A stretch of 43,378 nucleotides of DNA, from positions 1 through 43,378 of the forward strand of contig PXSZ01000073.1 in the NCBI GenBank assembly GCA_003023105.1, read 5' to 3'. A program made the position numbers and the translations under genes. This stretch comes from Bacteroidetes bacterium QH_10_64_37 (lineage in GTDB: Bacteria > Bacteroidota > Rhodothermia > Rhodothermales > Salinibacteraceae). Positions 8,587-17,998 of the stretch are shown here, piece after piece. The notes under the pieces are model-generated. The model did not search any database, was not told where the DNA came from, and was given only the letters and a program-made list of their open reading frames with translations. Each line of letters begins with the position of its first letter. Positions within the stretch are counted from its first letter, which is position 1.

Positions 8587-8893
8587 GCTCCAGGCAGAGA
8601 GGACGCGTCCGTGCGCACTTTTGATGAGGGGAGAGAACCCCCTGTGCTTTCTCGACCCGACCTCCTGAGAAGCTGTTATAATTTCAAGTTGGTAGGCGAG
8701 CGCGGGCAGATTTTTGATGGATTTGCCCACGATTTTTGAGGTCCGTAGCGGGCTACGGGCGAGAAACCGGGGGCAAAGACGCGGAAAGATGCCGCGCGCA
8801 GCCCTGTGACCAACAGGAGCAAGTGCTCCTGGGGTGCCCCAAAATGCGAATTAAAACAGCTTCTAAGTCTACGTAAATCGAGCGTGCTGTCTA
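8587..8893 (+). promoter_or_regulatory. Structured intergenic region between nrdA and the TonB receptor
   Basis: No gene is seen. The first part may end the nrd operon: GGGCA (8704-8708) pairs with TGCCC (8724-8728) and a T run follows at 8732-8736. Then come a six-pair hairpin CCGTAG/CTACGG (8743-8748, 8753-8758), a short GCGG/CCGC hairpin (8781-8795), and AGGAGC/GCTCCT (8815-8820, 8825-8830) with a four-base loop. The density of stems just ahead of a TonB-dependent receptor suggests a structured leader. The conserved cobalamin, TPP and c-di-GMP riboswitch cores are not recognisable. A TATAAT-like sequence lies at 8676-8681. Confidence 0.4.
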
Positions 8894-10843
8894 ATGGAAC
8901 CCACCACGAACATGCTTCTTCGCCGATCGCCTGCTTTGATCTGCATCATGCTGCTCGTTGCCCTTCCGGCCCGCGGGCAACGGGACACCACGGACGTGGC
9001 GTTTCAGGTCCGAATGCCGGACAGCGTCGTGGTCACGGCCTCCCGCATGGCCTCTGCGGCGCAGGAAACCGGGCGCCGGGTCGCCGTCTACACGCAGCGT
9101 GACATCGAAGCTCTCTCCGTGAACACCGTCGACCAGCTGCTCGACGTGGTAGCGGGGCTCGACGTGCAGAGCCGCGGAGGCTTCGGCGTGCAGAGCGACC
9201 TGACGATGCGCGGATCGACGTTCAACGGCGTCGTTCTCCTGCTCGACGGCGCTCGGCTCAACGATCCCATGACCGGCCACTTCCTCATGGACATTCCGGT
9301 GCCCCTCTCCGAGATTGCCCGCGTGGAGGTGCTCCGTGGTCCCGCCACGGCCCTTCACGGGCCCGACGCGCTCGGCGGTGTCGTGCACCTCATCACGAAG
9401 ACGGCCCTTCGCCAGGGCCGCACGGGCAGCACCGGCCTCGCGGCCCGCGTCGACGGGCGCTACGGAAAACACAACCTCTACGACATCGGCGGTGCGGTTC
9501 GGAACGTGGGACGCCGAACTGCCGTCAGTGCGGCGGCGGAGGTGCAGGGCAGCGACGGCCAGATAGTGCAGAACGACGCGGGGAATCCACTTTCGAATGG
9601 ACGCGGAGGAAACGTCCGCACCGACTTTGTGCGCGGGAGCGGTACGGCGGCAGTGGCCAACCCTCTTGGCGACGCCACTGTCTACACTCGGGTCGGAGTC
9701 GACGACCGCGAGTTCAGTGCGTGGCACTTCTACACGCCCTTCCCAAGCGACAAGGCCCGAGAGCACACCTCCACATTCTGGATACAGAGTCGGGTACAGA
9801 GCGCACCCGGCGCGGACACGCCGTGGCGCGTGCAGGTGTCGGGCAAGCAGCATCGCGACCGCTACACGTTCAACGCCGAGACGCCCGCTGCCAAGCACAC
9901 AAGCCGGATGCTCAACCTGCAGGGACAGGCCTCTCACACCGTTGGATTGATTCGCATGACGGGCGGATTGTCCGCACAGGTGCGCGGCATCGACAGCAAC
10001 GGCCTCGGCCTGCACACTAACGGGCGGGTCGGCCCGTTCGTGAATCTGCGCTGGCACGCCACGCCGCGACTGACCGTGAATCAGAGCACGCGCGTAAACT
10101 ACGATCCGCTCTACGGCGTGGAGCCGACGCCGCAGCTCTTTCTTGCCTATGAGCTCGGATGGACGACGCTCCGGGCCGGTGGGGGACGGGCCGTCCGGGC
10201 CCCAAACTACGTAGAGCGTTTTCTCGACGCCGGGGGGAACCGGGGCACTTCCACTCTCGACGCCGAGAAGGCGTGGTCTGGCGAAGTGGGGGCCGACGTG
10301 CGCCTCCCCGCAGACCTGCGTTTGCACCTGACGGGCTTCGGGCGCACGACGCGCGGCCTCATCGACTACGCTCTGGAGACGCCGGACGCCAAGGTCTTCG
10401 TCGCCCGCAACCTGCACCGCGTCGAGACGCTGGGAATAGAGACGGAAGCCAGCCTCGACCGGCAGATCGGCGGGGTCGGCGTGCACCTCGACGCCGCATA
10501 TACCTTCCTCGACGCCTCCTTTGAGGCGCAGGAACAGGTGGCCGACTTCAAGTACGCCCTCACCAGCGCCCGGCACCACCTGCAGGGCAGCGCCTCGATC
10601 AGTGCCGGATCGGTGACGATCGGCGTTCAGGGACTGTGGAAGGATCGCCTCGAAGACACCGGCCTCGCGATGGACCGACACGGGGTCGTGCACGCGCGCC
10701 TCGCCTACGAGGCCCGGCTGGGCGACCGGACGGTCACCCTGTCCACCGAGGTGCGCAACCTGTTCGACACCGACTATAGTGAGGTGTTCGATGCCCCTCT
10801 GCCCGGTCGCACGCTGCTGGTAGGCATCAGCGCACAGTTGTAG
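8894..10843 (+). CDS. TonB-dependent outer-membrane receptor, BtuB/FepA-like
   Basis: A 649-residue protein from ATG 8894; ATG 8912 is an alternative nearer the signal peptide. The N-terminus has basic residues, a hydrophobic stretch and cleavage after PARG. A TonB-box-like segment DSVVVTASR follows, then the plug domain with VEVLRGPATALHGPDALGG, the standard plug signature. The rest alternates as expected for a 22-strand barrel. Such receptors import siderophores, cobalamin, sugars or other scarce ligands using TonB energy. The size and plug resemble BtuB, but no transport partner gene lies nearby to fix the substrate. It sits behind a hairpin-rich leader, hinting at ligand or RNA-level control. 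Confidence 0.88.
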   Translation: MEPTTNMLLRRSPALICIMLLVALPARGQRDTTDVAFQVRMPDSVVVTASRMASAAQETGRRVAVYTQRDIEALSVNTVDQLLDVVAGLDVQSRGGFGVQSDLTMRGSTFNGVVLLLDGARLNDPMTGHFLMDIPVPLSEIARVEVLRGPATALHGPDALGGVVHLITKTALRQGRTGSTGLAARVDGRYGKHNLYDIGGAVRNVGRRTAVSAAAEVQGSDGQIVQNDAGNPLSNGRGGNVRTDFVRGSGTAAVANPLGDATVYTRVGVDDREFSAWHFYTPFPSDKAREHTSTFWIQSRVQSAPGADTPWRVQVSGKQHRDRYTFNAETPAAKHTSRMLNLQGQASHTVGLIRMTGGLSAQVRGIDSNGLGLHTNGRVGPFVNLRWHATPRLTVNQSTRVNYDPLYGVEPTPQLFLAYELGWTTLRAGGGRAVRAPNYVERFLDAGGNRGTSTLDAEKAWSGEVGADVRLPADLRLHLTGFGRTTRGLIDYALETPDAKVFVARNLHRVETLGIETEASLDRQIGGVGVHLDAAYTFLDASFEAQEQVADFKYALTSARHHLQGSASISAGSVTIGVQGLWKDRLEDTGLAMDRHGVVHARLAYEARLGDRTVTLSTEVRNLFDTDYSEVFDAPLPGRTLLVGISAQL

Positions 10844-10860
10844 GTCCGAGACGCTCGGGG

Positions 10861-10892
10861 CCCAGCAAAAAATACGGCCCAGCAAAAAATAC
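10861..10892. repeat. Tandem 17-base repeat
   Basis: CCCAGCAAAAAATAC occurs at 10861-10875 and again at 10878-10892, separated by GG. It lies just after the TonB receptor stop and before the helicase gene. It may be a replication-slippage duplication; no function is evident. Confidence 0.8.
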
Positions 10893-10974
10893 AACATTCA
10901 GGCCGCCCTGCGGTACACCGCCTGACCGTCGGAAGGACCAGGAATCGCTTTGACGCAGAACCTCTAACGCGTCC

Positions 10975-13221
10975 ATGCCCCGTTCCCGCCACATCCCCGA
11001 GGCCGTCCGCCGCCGCGTCGACTTCTTCGACGGACAGACGTGTGCGGAATGCGGCCGCACGATCGACGAGGAGGCCTTGCGAAAGCACCTCGATCACCGG
11101 GAGGCCTTCGCCGAGGGCGGGGAGCACGCCGTCTTCAACCTCGACCCGCTCTGCCACGAGTGCAACCGGGCGAAGGGGACCGACGCGACGGAGCGGACCG
11201 AACGGCTGCGAGCGCGCCACGAACAGCACCGCGAGGACACCCGGCGCTACTTCCAGGACACCGACGCCCGCATCGTGGGCAACGATCAGCTCCGCGTGCC
11301 GCAGGAAGAAGGGTACATCGCGCTCCGGGACTACTTCGACGCGGAGGGCGCGACGCAGCTCCCCGCCATCGCCGTGCTGCCCACCGGCTGCGGCAAGTCC
11401 GGCCTCATCGCCTGCGCCCCCTTCGGCATCGCGGAGGGGCGCGTGCTGGTGGTGGCGCCCAACCTCACGATCAAGGACGGGCTGGCAGAGGGCACTTTCA
11501 GCGGCACCGGCACCTTCTACCACTTCTGCGACGTGCTGCCGAAGGATACGCGCCTGCCCCGCGTGGTAGCGCTGGAGCGGGGCCGCGTCAACGAGGAGGA
11601 CTGCCGCCGGGCGGACGTCATCGTCACCAACGTGCAGCAGATGCAGGGCTGGCTGCCCCTCTTCCCGTCCGACTTCTTCGACCTCATCGTGGTGGATGAG
11701 GCGCACCACGCCCCCGCCGACTCGTGGCAAAACGTCAATCGGGCGTTCCCCGACGCGAAGAAGATCTACTGCACGGCCACGCCCTTCCGCAGCGACGAGC
11801 AGCCCATCCGCGCCGAGCCGGTCTACCGCTACCGCCTGGCCGACGCCATCGCCGCCGACTACGTCAAAAACATCGTGCGGGTCGACGCGGTGGCCTCGGA
11901 GATGACCTTCACCGTCGAGGGCGAAGAGCGCGCGTACACCCGCGACGAGATCATGGACCTGCGCGAGGAGACGTGGTTTTCGCGGGGCGTGGCGCTCTCG
12001 GACGTCTGCAACGAGACGATCGTGGACCGCAGCGTGCAGCTGCTCCAGGCAAAGACCCGGCGCGGCACGGAGCAGCATCAGATCCTCGCCGCGGCCTGCT
12101 CCATCCGACACGCCGAGCAGGTGGCGGCCCTCTACCGGAGCCGGGGCATCGACGCGTCGTTCGTGGCGAGCCGCGGCATGACGACTGAGGAACGAGAGGA
12201 TCGTCTCCGCGACTACGAGCACGGGTCGCTCGACGCGATGGTACACGTGGGCATCCTGGGTGAGGGCTACGACAATCCCACCATCTCCATCGCCGCCCTC
12301 TTTCGCCCGTTCCGCTCGGTGGCCCCCTACACCCAGTTCGTGGGCCGCGCCCTCCGCGCCCTGCCCAACGGCAACCAGACCGACAACCTCGCCCACGTCG
12401 TCGCCCACGCTGGGCTCAATCAGGAGGGGCACTGGCAGTACTTCAAGCACGAGACCGAGGAGGCGCAGGTGCTGGCGGATTTGGATGTCTGGGCGCAGGC
12501 GCACGACGAAGACGGCGCCGGCGAGACGGGCGAGAGCAAGTCGCGCGACTGCAGCGAGAGCGACCCGGCGGAGGTGACGAGCGAAGAGATTGAGGGGTTC
12601 GACGTGGACGCGTACCTGCCGGTGGAGGGGACCGAGGCGGAGGAGGCACAGGCGCACCTCGACGATGTAGAACGGGCACTCGACGCCCTGGAAAAGCAGG
12701 GCCTCGACGTGCCGGACGCCGACGACATCAAGCAGGAAATTGCGGCCCGTAACCAGCCGCTTGGCGACGAGGATCTGCCGCCCCCGCCCAACCGCCCGGC
12801 CCGCGAGCGGCACGCCTACCGCAAGATCCTCAACCACGCCGTCCGCCGTGCCGCAGGGACGATTCTTCACCGCCTCGACATCCCCGAGGGCGACGATCTC
12901 GTGGCCGCCGTGGGCACGGGCGAGGAAGAGAGCAATATCGAGGTCGTCATCCGCATGCTGCACCGCCGCGTGAATGCCGCGATGGGCCGCGACGACGAGA
13001 CGGAGGGCCGCAACGAGTGGCCCCTCGCCGCACTGAAGGACGCGAAGACGCACGTGCTGGACGTTCGCGACGCCGTGCTCGACCGCATCGAAACGGCCAC
13101 CGAGTACGGCGTCGATGCCTCTCCCGAAGGTGCGTCATCCTACGAGGACGAGCAGACGGACGATGATCGGACGGAGGATATGTGGGACGCCGACGACGTG
13201 GACTGGGGCGACCCCTTCTGA
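10975..13221 (+). CDS. HNH endonuclease fused to SF2 (DEAH) helicase
   Basis: A 748-residue protein from ATG 10975. Residues 20-68 form an HNH nuclease domain: zinc pairs C23-x2-C26 and C60-x2-C63, catalytic D40-H41, N55, N64 and K67-G68. An SF2 helicase/translocase follows: Walker A PTGCGKS at 136-142, DEAH at 241-244, motif III TATPF at 267-271 and motif VI QFVGRALR at 454-461. The remaining 270 residues are highly acidic and do not match a domain I recognise. Nuclease-helicase fusions are common in restriction and phage-defence systems, so a defensive role is a reasonable inference. It could also act in repair. It stands alone, without a methylase or specificity gene beside it. Domain calls are firm, the role is not. 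Confidence 0.88.
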   Translation: MPRSRHIPEAVRRRVDFFDGQTCAECGRTIDEEALRKHLDHREAFAEGGEHAVFNLDPLCHECNRAKGTDATERTERLRARHEQHREDTRRYFQDTDARIVGNDQLRVPQEEGYIALRDYFDAEGATQLPAIAVLPTGCGKSGLIACAPFGIAEGRVLVVAPNLTIKDGLAEGTFSGTGTFYHFCDVLPKDTRLPRVVALERGRVNEEDCRRADVIVTNVQQMQGWLPLFPSDFFDLIVVDEAHHAPADSWQNVNRAFPDAKKIYCTATPFRSDEQPIRAEPVYRYRLADAIAADYVKNIVRVDAVASEMTFTVEGEERAYTRDEIMDLREETWFSRGVALSDVCNETIVDRSVQLLQAKTRRGTEQHQILAAACSIRHAEQVAALYRSRGIDASFVASRGMTTEEREDRLRDYEHGSLDAMVHVGILGEGYDNPTISIAALFRPFRSVAPYTQFVGRALRALPNGNQTDNLAHVVAHAGLNQEGHWQYFKHETEEAQVLADLDVWAQAHDEDGAGETGESKSRDCSESDPAEVTSEEIEGFDVDAYLPVEGTEAEEAQAHLDDVERALDALEKQGLDVPDADDIKQEIAARNQPLGDEDLPPPPNRPARERHAYRKILNHAVRRAAGTILHRLDIPEGDDLVAAVGTGEEESNIEVVIRMLHRRVNAAMGRDDETEGRNEWPLAALKDAKTHVLDVRDAVLDRIETATEYGVDASPEGASSYEDEQTDDDRTEDMWDADDVDWGDPF

Positions 13222-13496
13222 TCGTTCTTCCGCACCGACCGCCCCCCACAGCACCAACACGCCACATCAATGCCCAGTGCTTGCTCAATCGGTCTCTTTG
13301 GAATCGAAGCCCATTCAATTTGGCAGACCGAGCATTCATTTGGGCAAAATGCCTCAATACCGCCGCTTCTGGTGGACTCGGGGAGATTCCTCGACTCCGC
13401 TCCCGACAGCTCGGGATGACTTCACCGCAAAAGAACCGCTTGATTCTGCACCAGGGCCCGCGTAAAAGCGCGTCCGGGTTCTTCTCCAATCCCCAG
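13222..13496. other. Intergenic with a dispersed-repeat-like segment
   Basis: No gene is supported. At about 13381-13425 the sequence GGAGATTCCTCGACTCCGCT, followed by a CCCGA/TCGGG inverted repeat and GGATGACTTC, has the look of short dispersed intergenic repeats found in many bacterial genomes. No second copy was found in this window. Confidence 0.35.
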
Positions 13497-14312
13497 ATGT
13501 ACTGGATGATCGCCTCCTTCGATGATCCTCCTCCCACGTCAGACGGGACCCGCTCCTCCGTTGCTTACATCCCAGTCCTGCGGTGCATCGTTCTCGCGTG
13601 TGTCTTCGCCCTGGTAGCCGCGCCCCCCCGAGCGACGGCCCAGGATCTTCGCGTGGGAGCCCGCGCCGGACCCACGTTCGGCTTTCTCAACGACAATGCC
13701 GTTCCCTTCACCGACAGAACCGTGGAGACCAACGCGAACCCGCGGATCGGTTCTCACGCCGGGATGCACGTGATTGTCCCTGTGACCGACCACTTCGCGC
13801 TCCAGCCGGAGCTTCTCTACGTCCAGAAAGGCGGACACTTCTCCCGCCCCCAATCTGAGAGCTACGCCGTAGAGCGATACAGGCTATCGTACGTGCAGGG
13901 AGAGCTGCTCGGTCGGCGCGATATTTCAGTTTCCGGCCCCCTGTCCCTCCACGCCGTCGCCGGGGTTTCGATTGACCTGGCCCTGGGCGGCGTCCTCCGG
14001 CGCAACATTCGCACTACGGAAATCAACCTCACGGAGCGGGTGGCACTCATGGAGACCGGACAGCTCCAGCGGTGGGGCGTGGGGGCGCTCGTCGGGGTGG
14101 GGCTCGGGTATCCGGTCGGCATTGCGAGCCGCCTGGCCCTCGAACTGCGGTACAATCCGGGGTTCTGCGCTGTGTTTTCCGGATCGGTGCACTCCGCGAG
14201 CACGCTCCCGGACCGGATCGAGGACGTATTTCCTCTCACCAGCTCCCCCCTTCGGCACGACGTCATCACTGTCAGCCTCTCGTACACCCTGCCACCAGTG
14301 TCACTCTTCTGA
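13497..14312 (+). CDS. Outer-membrane beta-barrel protein, PorT/OMP_b-brl_2 type
   Basis: A 271-residue protein read from ATG 13497 (ATG 13506 is also possible). A hydrophobic signal segment, LACVFALVAAPPRATAQ, ends in a typical cleavage site near residue 46. The mature part opens with LRVGARAGPTFGF and goes on in short amphipathic strands (HFALQPELLYVQKGGHF, LALELRYNPGF), ending in VITVSLSYTL, a usual pattern for eight-stranded outer-membrane barrels of Bacteroidota. Such proteins are porin-like or structural; the specific role cannot be read. It stands alone between the helicase gene and the convergent MATE gene. Confidence 0.75.
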   Translation: MYWMIASFDDPPPTSDGTRSSVAYIPVLRCIVLACVFALVAAPPRATAQDLRVGARAGPTFGFLNDNAVPFTDRTVETNANPRIGSHAGMHVIVPVTDHFALQPELLYVQKGGHFSRPQSESYAVERYRLSYVQGELLGRRDISVSGPLSLHAVAGVSIDLALGGVLRRNIRTTEINLTERVALMETGQLQRWGVGALVGVGLGYPVGIASRLALELRYNPGFCAVFSGSVHSASTLPDRIEDVFPLTSSPLRHDVITVSLSYTLPPVSLF

Positions 14313-14356
14313 CCGCCCGGCTCGCCTCGCATGTTCGGTCCGGAAACGGACGAGCA

Positions 14357-15697
14357 TCAGGCAGGAGGTCGTCCAAAGAGCGTTCCCTGCACGTACGGTC
14401 CCGCCAGCGTCAGGAGGCGCCCCGCCATGAGGGTCGTGATGCCCCACCACACCCCGGTCAGTCCCCAGCCCATCGGGTTCACCAGGAGCAACACAACGGC
14501 CGCCGCCACGGCCGTTCCGATCATCGCCTTGGCCAGGTACGAAAATGCCTCCACCCCCATGTAGATGCCGTCCCACACGAACACGAGGCCGTTCAGCGGC
14601 TGGAGGATCACCACAAACAGATACACGTCGAGCAGCGCCTGAATCGTGTCGGGGTCGTTCGTGAAGAAGCCGGGCAGGACGGGACGGAGCGCCCAAAACC
14701 CGAGGCCGAGCCCCACCCCGACGACCAATCCCCACTGCAGCAATCGGTTGGACACGCGGCGGGCCGTGTCGGGGGCGTCGGCGCCGAGGTGTTTCGACAC
14801 GAGCGCCTGCGCCGCTACCGCCAGGGCGTCTACCAGCAGGGCGAGGAAGGTCCAGAGCTGAGCTGCCACCTGATGCGCGGCCACGGCCGTCACCCCCACC
14901 CGGGCGGCCATAGCTGTCGCCAGCGTCATGGTGCCCACGAGCGAGGCGGTGCGCAAAAACAGATCCCGCCCCACCTTCAAGAACGGCACCAGCGTGTGCA
15001 GATCCGGCCATCGCAGCTCGATGCCGAGCTCTTTCCGCCGCGCCTTCAACAGCAGGAATAGAAACGTGAGCGCCCCCACCCACTGCCCGATGGCTGTGGC
15101 GGCCGCGGCGCCCACCAAGCCCCAGTCGAAGACGAAGATGAGGAGCGGGTCGAGTCCGCCGTTGACGACGTTGAAGCCGAGTGTGACGATCATCGGCGTG
15201 CGGGTGTCCTGGTAGCCGCGGAACGCCCCGTGACTCGCCGTGATGAGGAGCACCGCCGGCCCGGCCAAGGCCCGGATGCGCAGGTAGGCCAGCGCCGGGG
15301 CCATCAGCTCCTCGCTCGCTCCCATGAGGACCAGGATGGGCCGGGCCAGGGCCTGAAGGGCAATCAGGGCCACAATGCCGGCGCCCACCGCCAGCGTGAG
15401 CGCCCGCATCACCACCCGTCCTGCTTCCTCCCAGTCGTCGTTCCCCACGGCCCGCCCCACCCGCGGCGTAGTGCCGTAGGCAAGGAAGTTAAAGATGACG
15501 AACGTCATCGAGAAAATGGACGTGTTCACGCCCAGGGCCCCAAGGGGCACGCGGCCCAGCTGCCCCACGAACGCCGTGTCGACCAGTGAGACGAGCGGCC
15601 CGGCGGCGAGCCCGGCGAGGGCCGGCACCGCCAGGTCCAGAATGTCGCGGTCGTGGGGGCTCGTGAGGGAAAACCGCACCAAGTCGGACACATTCAA
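14357..15697 (-). CDS. MATE family multidrug/cation efflux transporter, DinF-like
   Basis: A 446-residue integral membrane protein with about twelve hydrophobic segments in two halves, typical of MATE exporters, which expel cationic drugs or metabolites in exchange for Na+ or H+. The N-terminal half carries PLVSLVDTAFVGQLG and the loop AYGTTPRVGRAVGNDD, both typical of the DinF branch. The second half repeats the pattern with RTASLVGTMTLATAMAARVG. ATG at 15695-15697 is the start. The gene faces the barrel gene at its 3' end and is divergent from the response-regulator gene, so the two share a 296-base intergenic region. The substrate cannot be inferred, though Na+ coupling would suit a halophile. 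Confidence 0.92.
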   Translation of the reverse strand: MNVSDLVRFSLTSPHDRDILDLAVPALAGLAAGPLVSLVDTAFVGQLGRVPLGALGVNTSIFSMTFVIFNFLAYGTTPRVGRAVGNDDWEEAGRVVMRALTLAVGAGIVALIALQALARPILVLMGASEELMAPALAYLRIRALAGPAVLLITASHGAFRGYQDTRTPMIVTLGFNVVNGGLDPLLIFVFDWGLVGAAAATAIGQWVGALTFLFLLLKARRKELGIELRWPDLHTLVPFLKVGRDLFLRTASLVGTMTLATAMAARVGVTAVAAHQVAAQLWTFLALLVDALAVAAQALVSKHLGADAPDTARRVSNRLLQWGLVVGVGLGLGFWALRPVLPGFFTNDPDTIQALLDVYLFVVILQPLNGLVFVWDGIYMGVEAFSYLAKAMIGTAVAAAVVLLLVNPMGWGLTGVWWGITTLMAGRLLTLAGPYVQGTLFGRPPA

Positions 15698-15993
15698 GTT
15701 GAGAAGAAGAACCGCCTCCTCCCCACGGCCCCCAACGACGATGGATTCGCGGCCCAGACGTCCTGCAGATCTGCATTTCGGAATTCACCGAAGTGCTACA
15801 CCGTCCGTCGGCAGTAGACCACTTTTCGGCCTCTCTCGCGTCCAGGGCGGAAAAATCGCGTTCCCCCCGCTGCGAAAAACCGGCAAAAGACGACACTGGG
15901 GCGGGATGATAATACTTCGATAACAACAGCTCTCCGGATCCGGATGTTGAATCGGAGGCAACATGTTCTTCAGGATTGTTCGGTCGGACCATC

Positions 15994-16704
15994 GTGACTG
16001 CACAGCAACTCGGGACGGAGGGACCAACGGTGCTCGTCGTGGACGACGAGGAGGACCTGCTCAGTTTGCTGGAATACAACCTCGAGCAGGAGGGCTTCGA
16101 CGTAGTGCTCGCCCGGGACGGCGTGGAGGCCATCGAGCAGACGCGCGAGCACGAGCCGGACCTCATCGTCCTCGACATCATGATGCCCAAGATGGACGGC
16201 ATCGAGGTGTGCGAGAAGCTGCGCAAAGACGCCCACCTCCGCACCATCCCCATCATGATGCTCACGGCCCGGAACGAGGAGGAGGACAAGGTAGAGGGCC
16301 TCGACGTGGGGGCCGACATCTATCTCGGCAAGCCCGTGTCCGTGTCCGTCATCGTGAGCCAGGCGAAGGCCCTGCTGCGCAGTGCCCGCCGCTACGAGGA
16401 CCCGCCCGACCAGATTCAGGTGCACAACCTTCGGGTGGACCGCGACCGGTACCTGGTCTATCAGAACGAGGACGACGAGGAGACGGAGATGCGCTTCCCG
16501 CGCAAGGAATTCGAACTGCTCTATTTTCTGGCCTCCCACCCGGGCCGGGTGTTCTCGCGCCAGGAAATCCTCGACGAGGTCTGGGGCCGCGACGTCTTCG
16601 TCGTGGACCGGACCGTGGACGTGCACGTCCGAAAGATCCGCGAAAAGATTGGCAGCGAGTACATCGAAACGGTGAAAGGCGTGGGCTACCGGATGAAAGA
16701 ATAA
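15994..16704 (+). CDS. phoB: OmpR/PhoB-family response regulator
   Basis: A 236-residue two-component regulator. I place the start at GTG 15994; TTG 15976 is in frame. The receiver domain shows the acidic pair in VVDDEED, phosphoacceptor D61 in LIVLDIMMP and the switch region [11 protein letters not shown]. The conserved lysine is in GKPVSVS; the usual K-P-F/Y has become K-P-V. The C-terminal winged helix ends in the standard [14 protein letters not shown] and VGYRMKE. Because pstS, pstC, pstA, pstB and phoU follow on the same strand, a PhoB-like role in phosphate starvation is likely. A sensor kinase is not encoded next to it. Family certain, phosphate role inferred. Confidence 0.88.
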   Translation: MTAQQLGTEGPTVLVVDDEEDLLSLLEYNLEQEGFDVVLARDGVEAIEQTREHEPDLIVLDIMMPKMDGIEVCEKLRKDAHLRTIPIMMLTARNEEEDKVEGLDVGADIYLGKPVSVSVIVSQAKALLRSARRYEDPPDQIQVHNLRVDRDRYLVYQNEDDEETEMRFPRKEFELLYFLASHPGRVFSRQEILDEVWGRDVFVVDRTVDVHVRKIREKIGSEYIETVKGVGYRMKE

Positions 16705-16859
16705 CTCCTCCCGAATGGCTTTCCCTTGGCTCAAATGAGCGTTATAGTATCGGGTAGAACGCGAGAAGGGCAGTGGCTTGCACATGACAGCCGTCGGTGC
16801 GGGGAGAAGTCAAGATGCAGCGCGCTGAACGTCGTTCTTCCACTCGTCTTCCCCCATCC

Positions 16860-17942
16860 ATGACTCCCTCCGTGCGAACCGCTGCTTCGCAGTGTCGCTC
16901 ACTCGTTTCCGCGTGCCGCCTCACCGGCGCCCTCGTCCTCACATTCGCGGTCTTCGCGCTCGCGGGATGCGGTGGAGGGTCGATCGACACGGTCAGCATA
17001 GACGGATCCAGCACCGTCTTCCCCCTCACCGAAGCTGTCGCTGAGGAATCCATGGAGGACACGGAGGGCGCGCGCGTGAACGTCGGCGTGAGTGGCACGG
17101 GGGGCGGCTTCTCCAAATTCCTGCGGGGCGAGACGGACATCAACGACGCTTCGCGACCCATCTCGCCCGAGGAGATCCAGAAAGCCGAGAAGAATGGAAT
17201 TGAGTTCATCGAACTGCCGGTGGCCTACGACGGGCTGGCCGTGGTTGTCCACCCCAAGAACGACTGGGTGGATTGCCTGTCCGCAAATGAGCTCCAGCAG
17301 CTTTGGAAGCCGAACAGCCCGATTGATCGCTGGAGCCAGCTTCGAGAGGACTTTCCGGACCGCCCAATCGACCTGTACGGGCCCGGCACCGCCAGCGGAA
17401 CCTACGACTACTTCACCGAGGCGATCGTCGGGGAAAGCGGGGCCAGCCGGTCCGACTTCACGGCCAGCGAGGACGACAACGTGCTCGTACAGGGCATCAA
17501 GGGCACCGAAACGTCGCTCGGATACTTTGGGCTGGCCTACTACGAGAACAACGCCAAGGATCTCAAGGCACTGGACGTAGATCCGGACTCGCTGAACGGC
17601 GGTGCCTCCTGCGTCACGCCGAGCGCCAAGACCGTGCAGAAGGGAACTTATCGCCCCTTGTCGCGGCCGCTGTTCATTTACGTAAACGCCGCGAAGATTA
17701 CGCCCACCGTCGAGAAGTTCGTCGAGTTCTACCTCAAGAATGCCAGCGAGCTGGCGAGCGACGTGGGCTACGTGGCGATGCCGGAGGACGCCTACGAGCT
17801 GGCCCTCCAGCGCTTCCGTAATCGCACGACGGGAACGCTCTTCGGGGCCGAAGGCGTCGACGTGACCGGAACCCGAGTGGAGCAGATGCTCCGGTCGGCC
17901 ATGACAGACACGACGGCCGCCGACACGACGGCCCAAGAGTAG
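16860..17942 (+). CDS. pstS: Phosphate ABC transporter substrate-binding lipoprotein
   Basis: A 360-residue protein from ATG 16860; earlier in-frame starts at 16797 (GTG) and 16815 (ATG) would give an unusually long leader. A signal peptide ends in the lipobox LAGC with C37 as the lipid-anchored residue. Phosphate-binding segments are visible: IDGSSTVFPL, VSGTGGGF, DINDASRPI and the GPGTASGTYDYF loop. It captures phosphate outside the inner membrane for PstC/PstA/PstB. The tail after about residue 335 is Thr/Ala-rich and acidic. pstC follows after 56 bases. Confidence 0.93.
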   Translation: MTPSVRTAASQCRSLVSACRLTGALVLTFAVFALAGCGGGSIDTVSIDGSSTVFPLTEAVAEESMEDTEGARVNVGVSGTGGGFSKFLRGETDINDASRPISPEEIQKAEKNGIEFIELPVAYDGLAVVVHPKNDWVDCLSANELQQLWKPNSPIDRWSQLREDFPDRPIDLYGPGTASGTYDYFTEAIVGESGASRSDFTASEDDNVLVQGIKGTETSLGYFGLAYYENNAKDLKALDVDPDSLNGGASCVTPSAKTVQKGTYRPLSRPLFIYVNAAKITPTVEKFVEFYLKNASELASDVGYVAMPEDAYELALQRFRNRTTGTLFGAEGVDVTGTRVEQMLRSAMTDTTAADTTAQE

Positions 17943-17998
17943 AGCAAGAGTAGAGTGAGTCCAGTCCGCTCCCGAGCGTCCGACCAGGCTGAGCGTCC

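Noticed and set aside
8587..8893. Cobalamin riboswitch before the BtuB-like receptor
   Set aside because: The conserved B12-box core was not found; the stems present do not match that architecture.
14072..15061. Long plus-strand frame opposite the MATE gene
   Set aside because: It is the antisense reading of a clear transporter gene and has His/Arg/Pro-rich composition with no family match.
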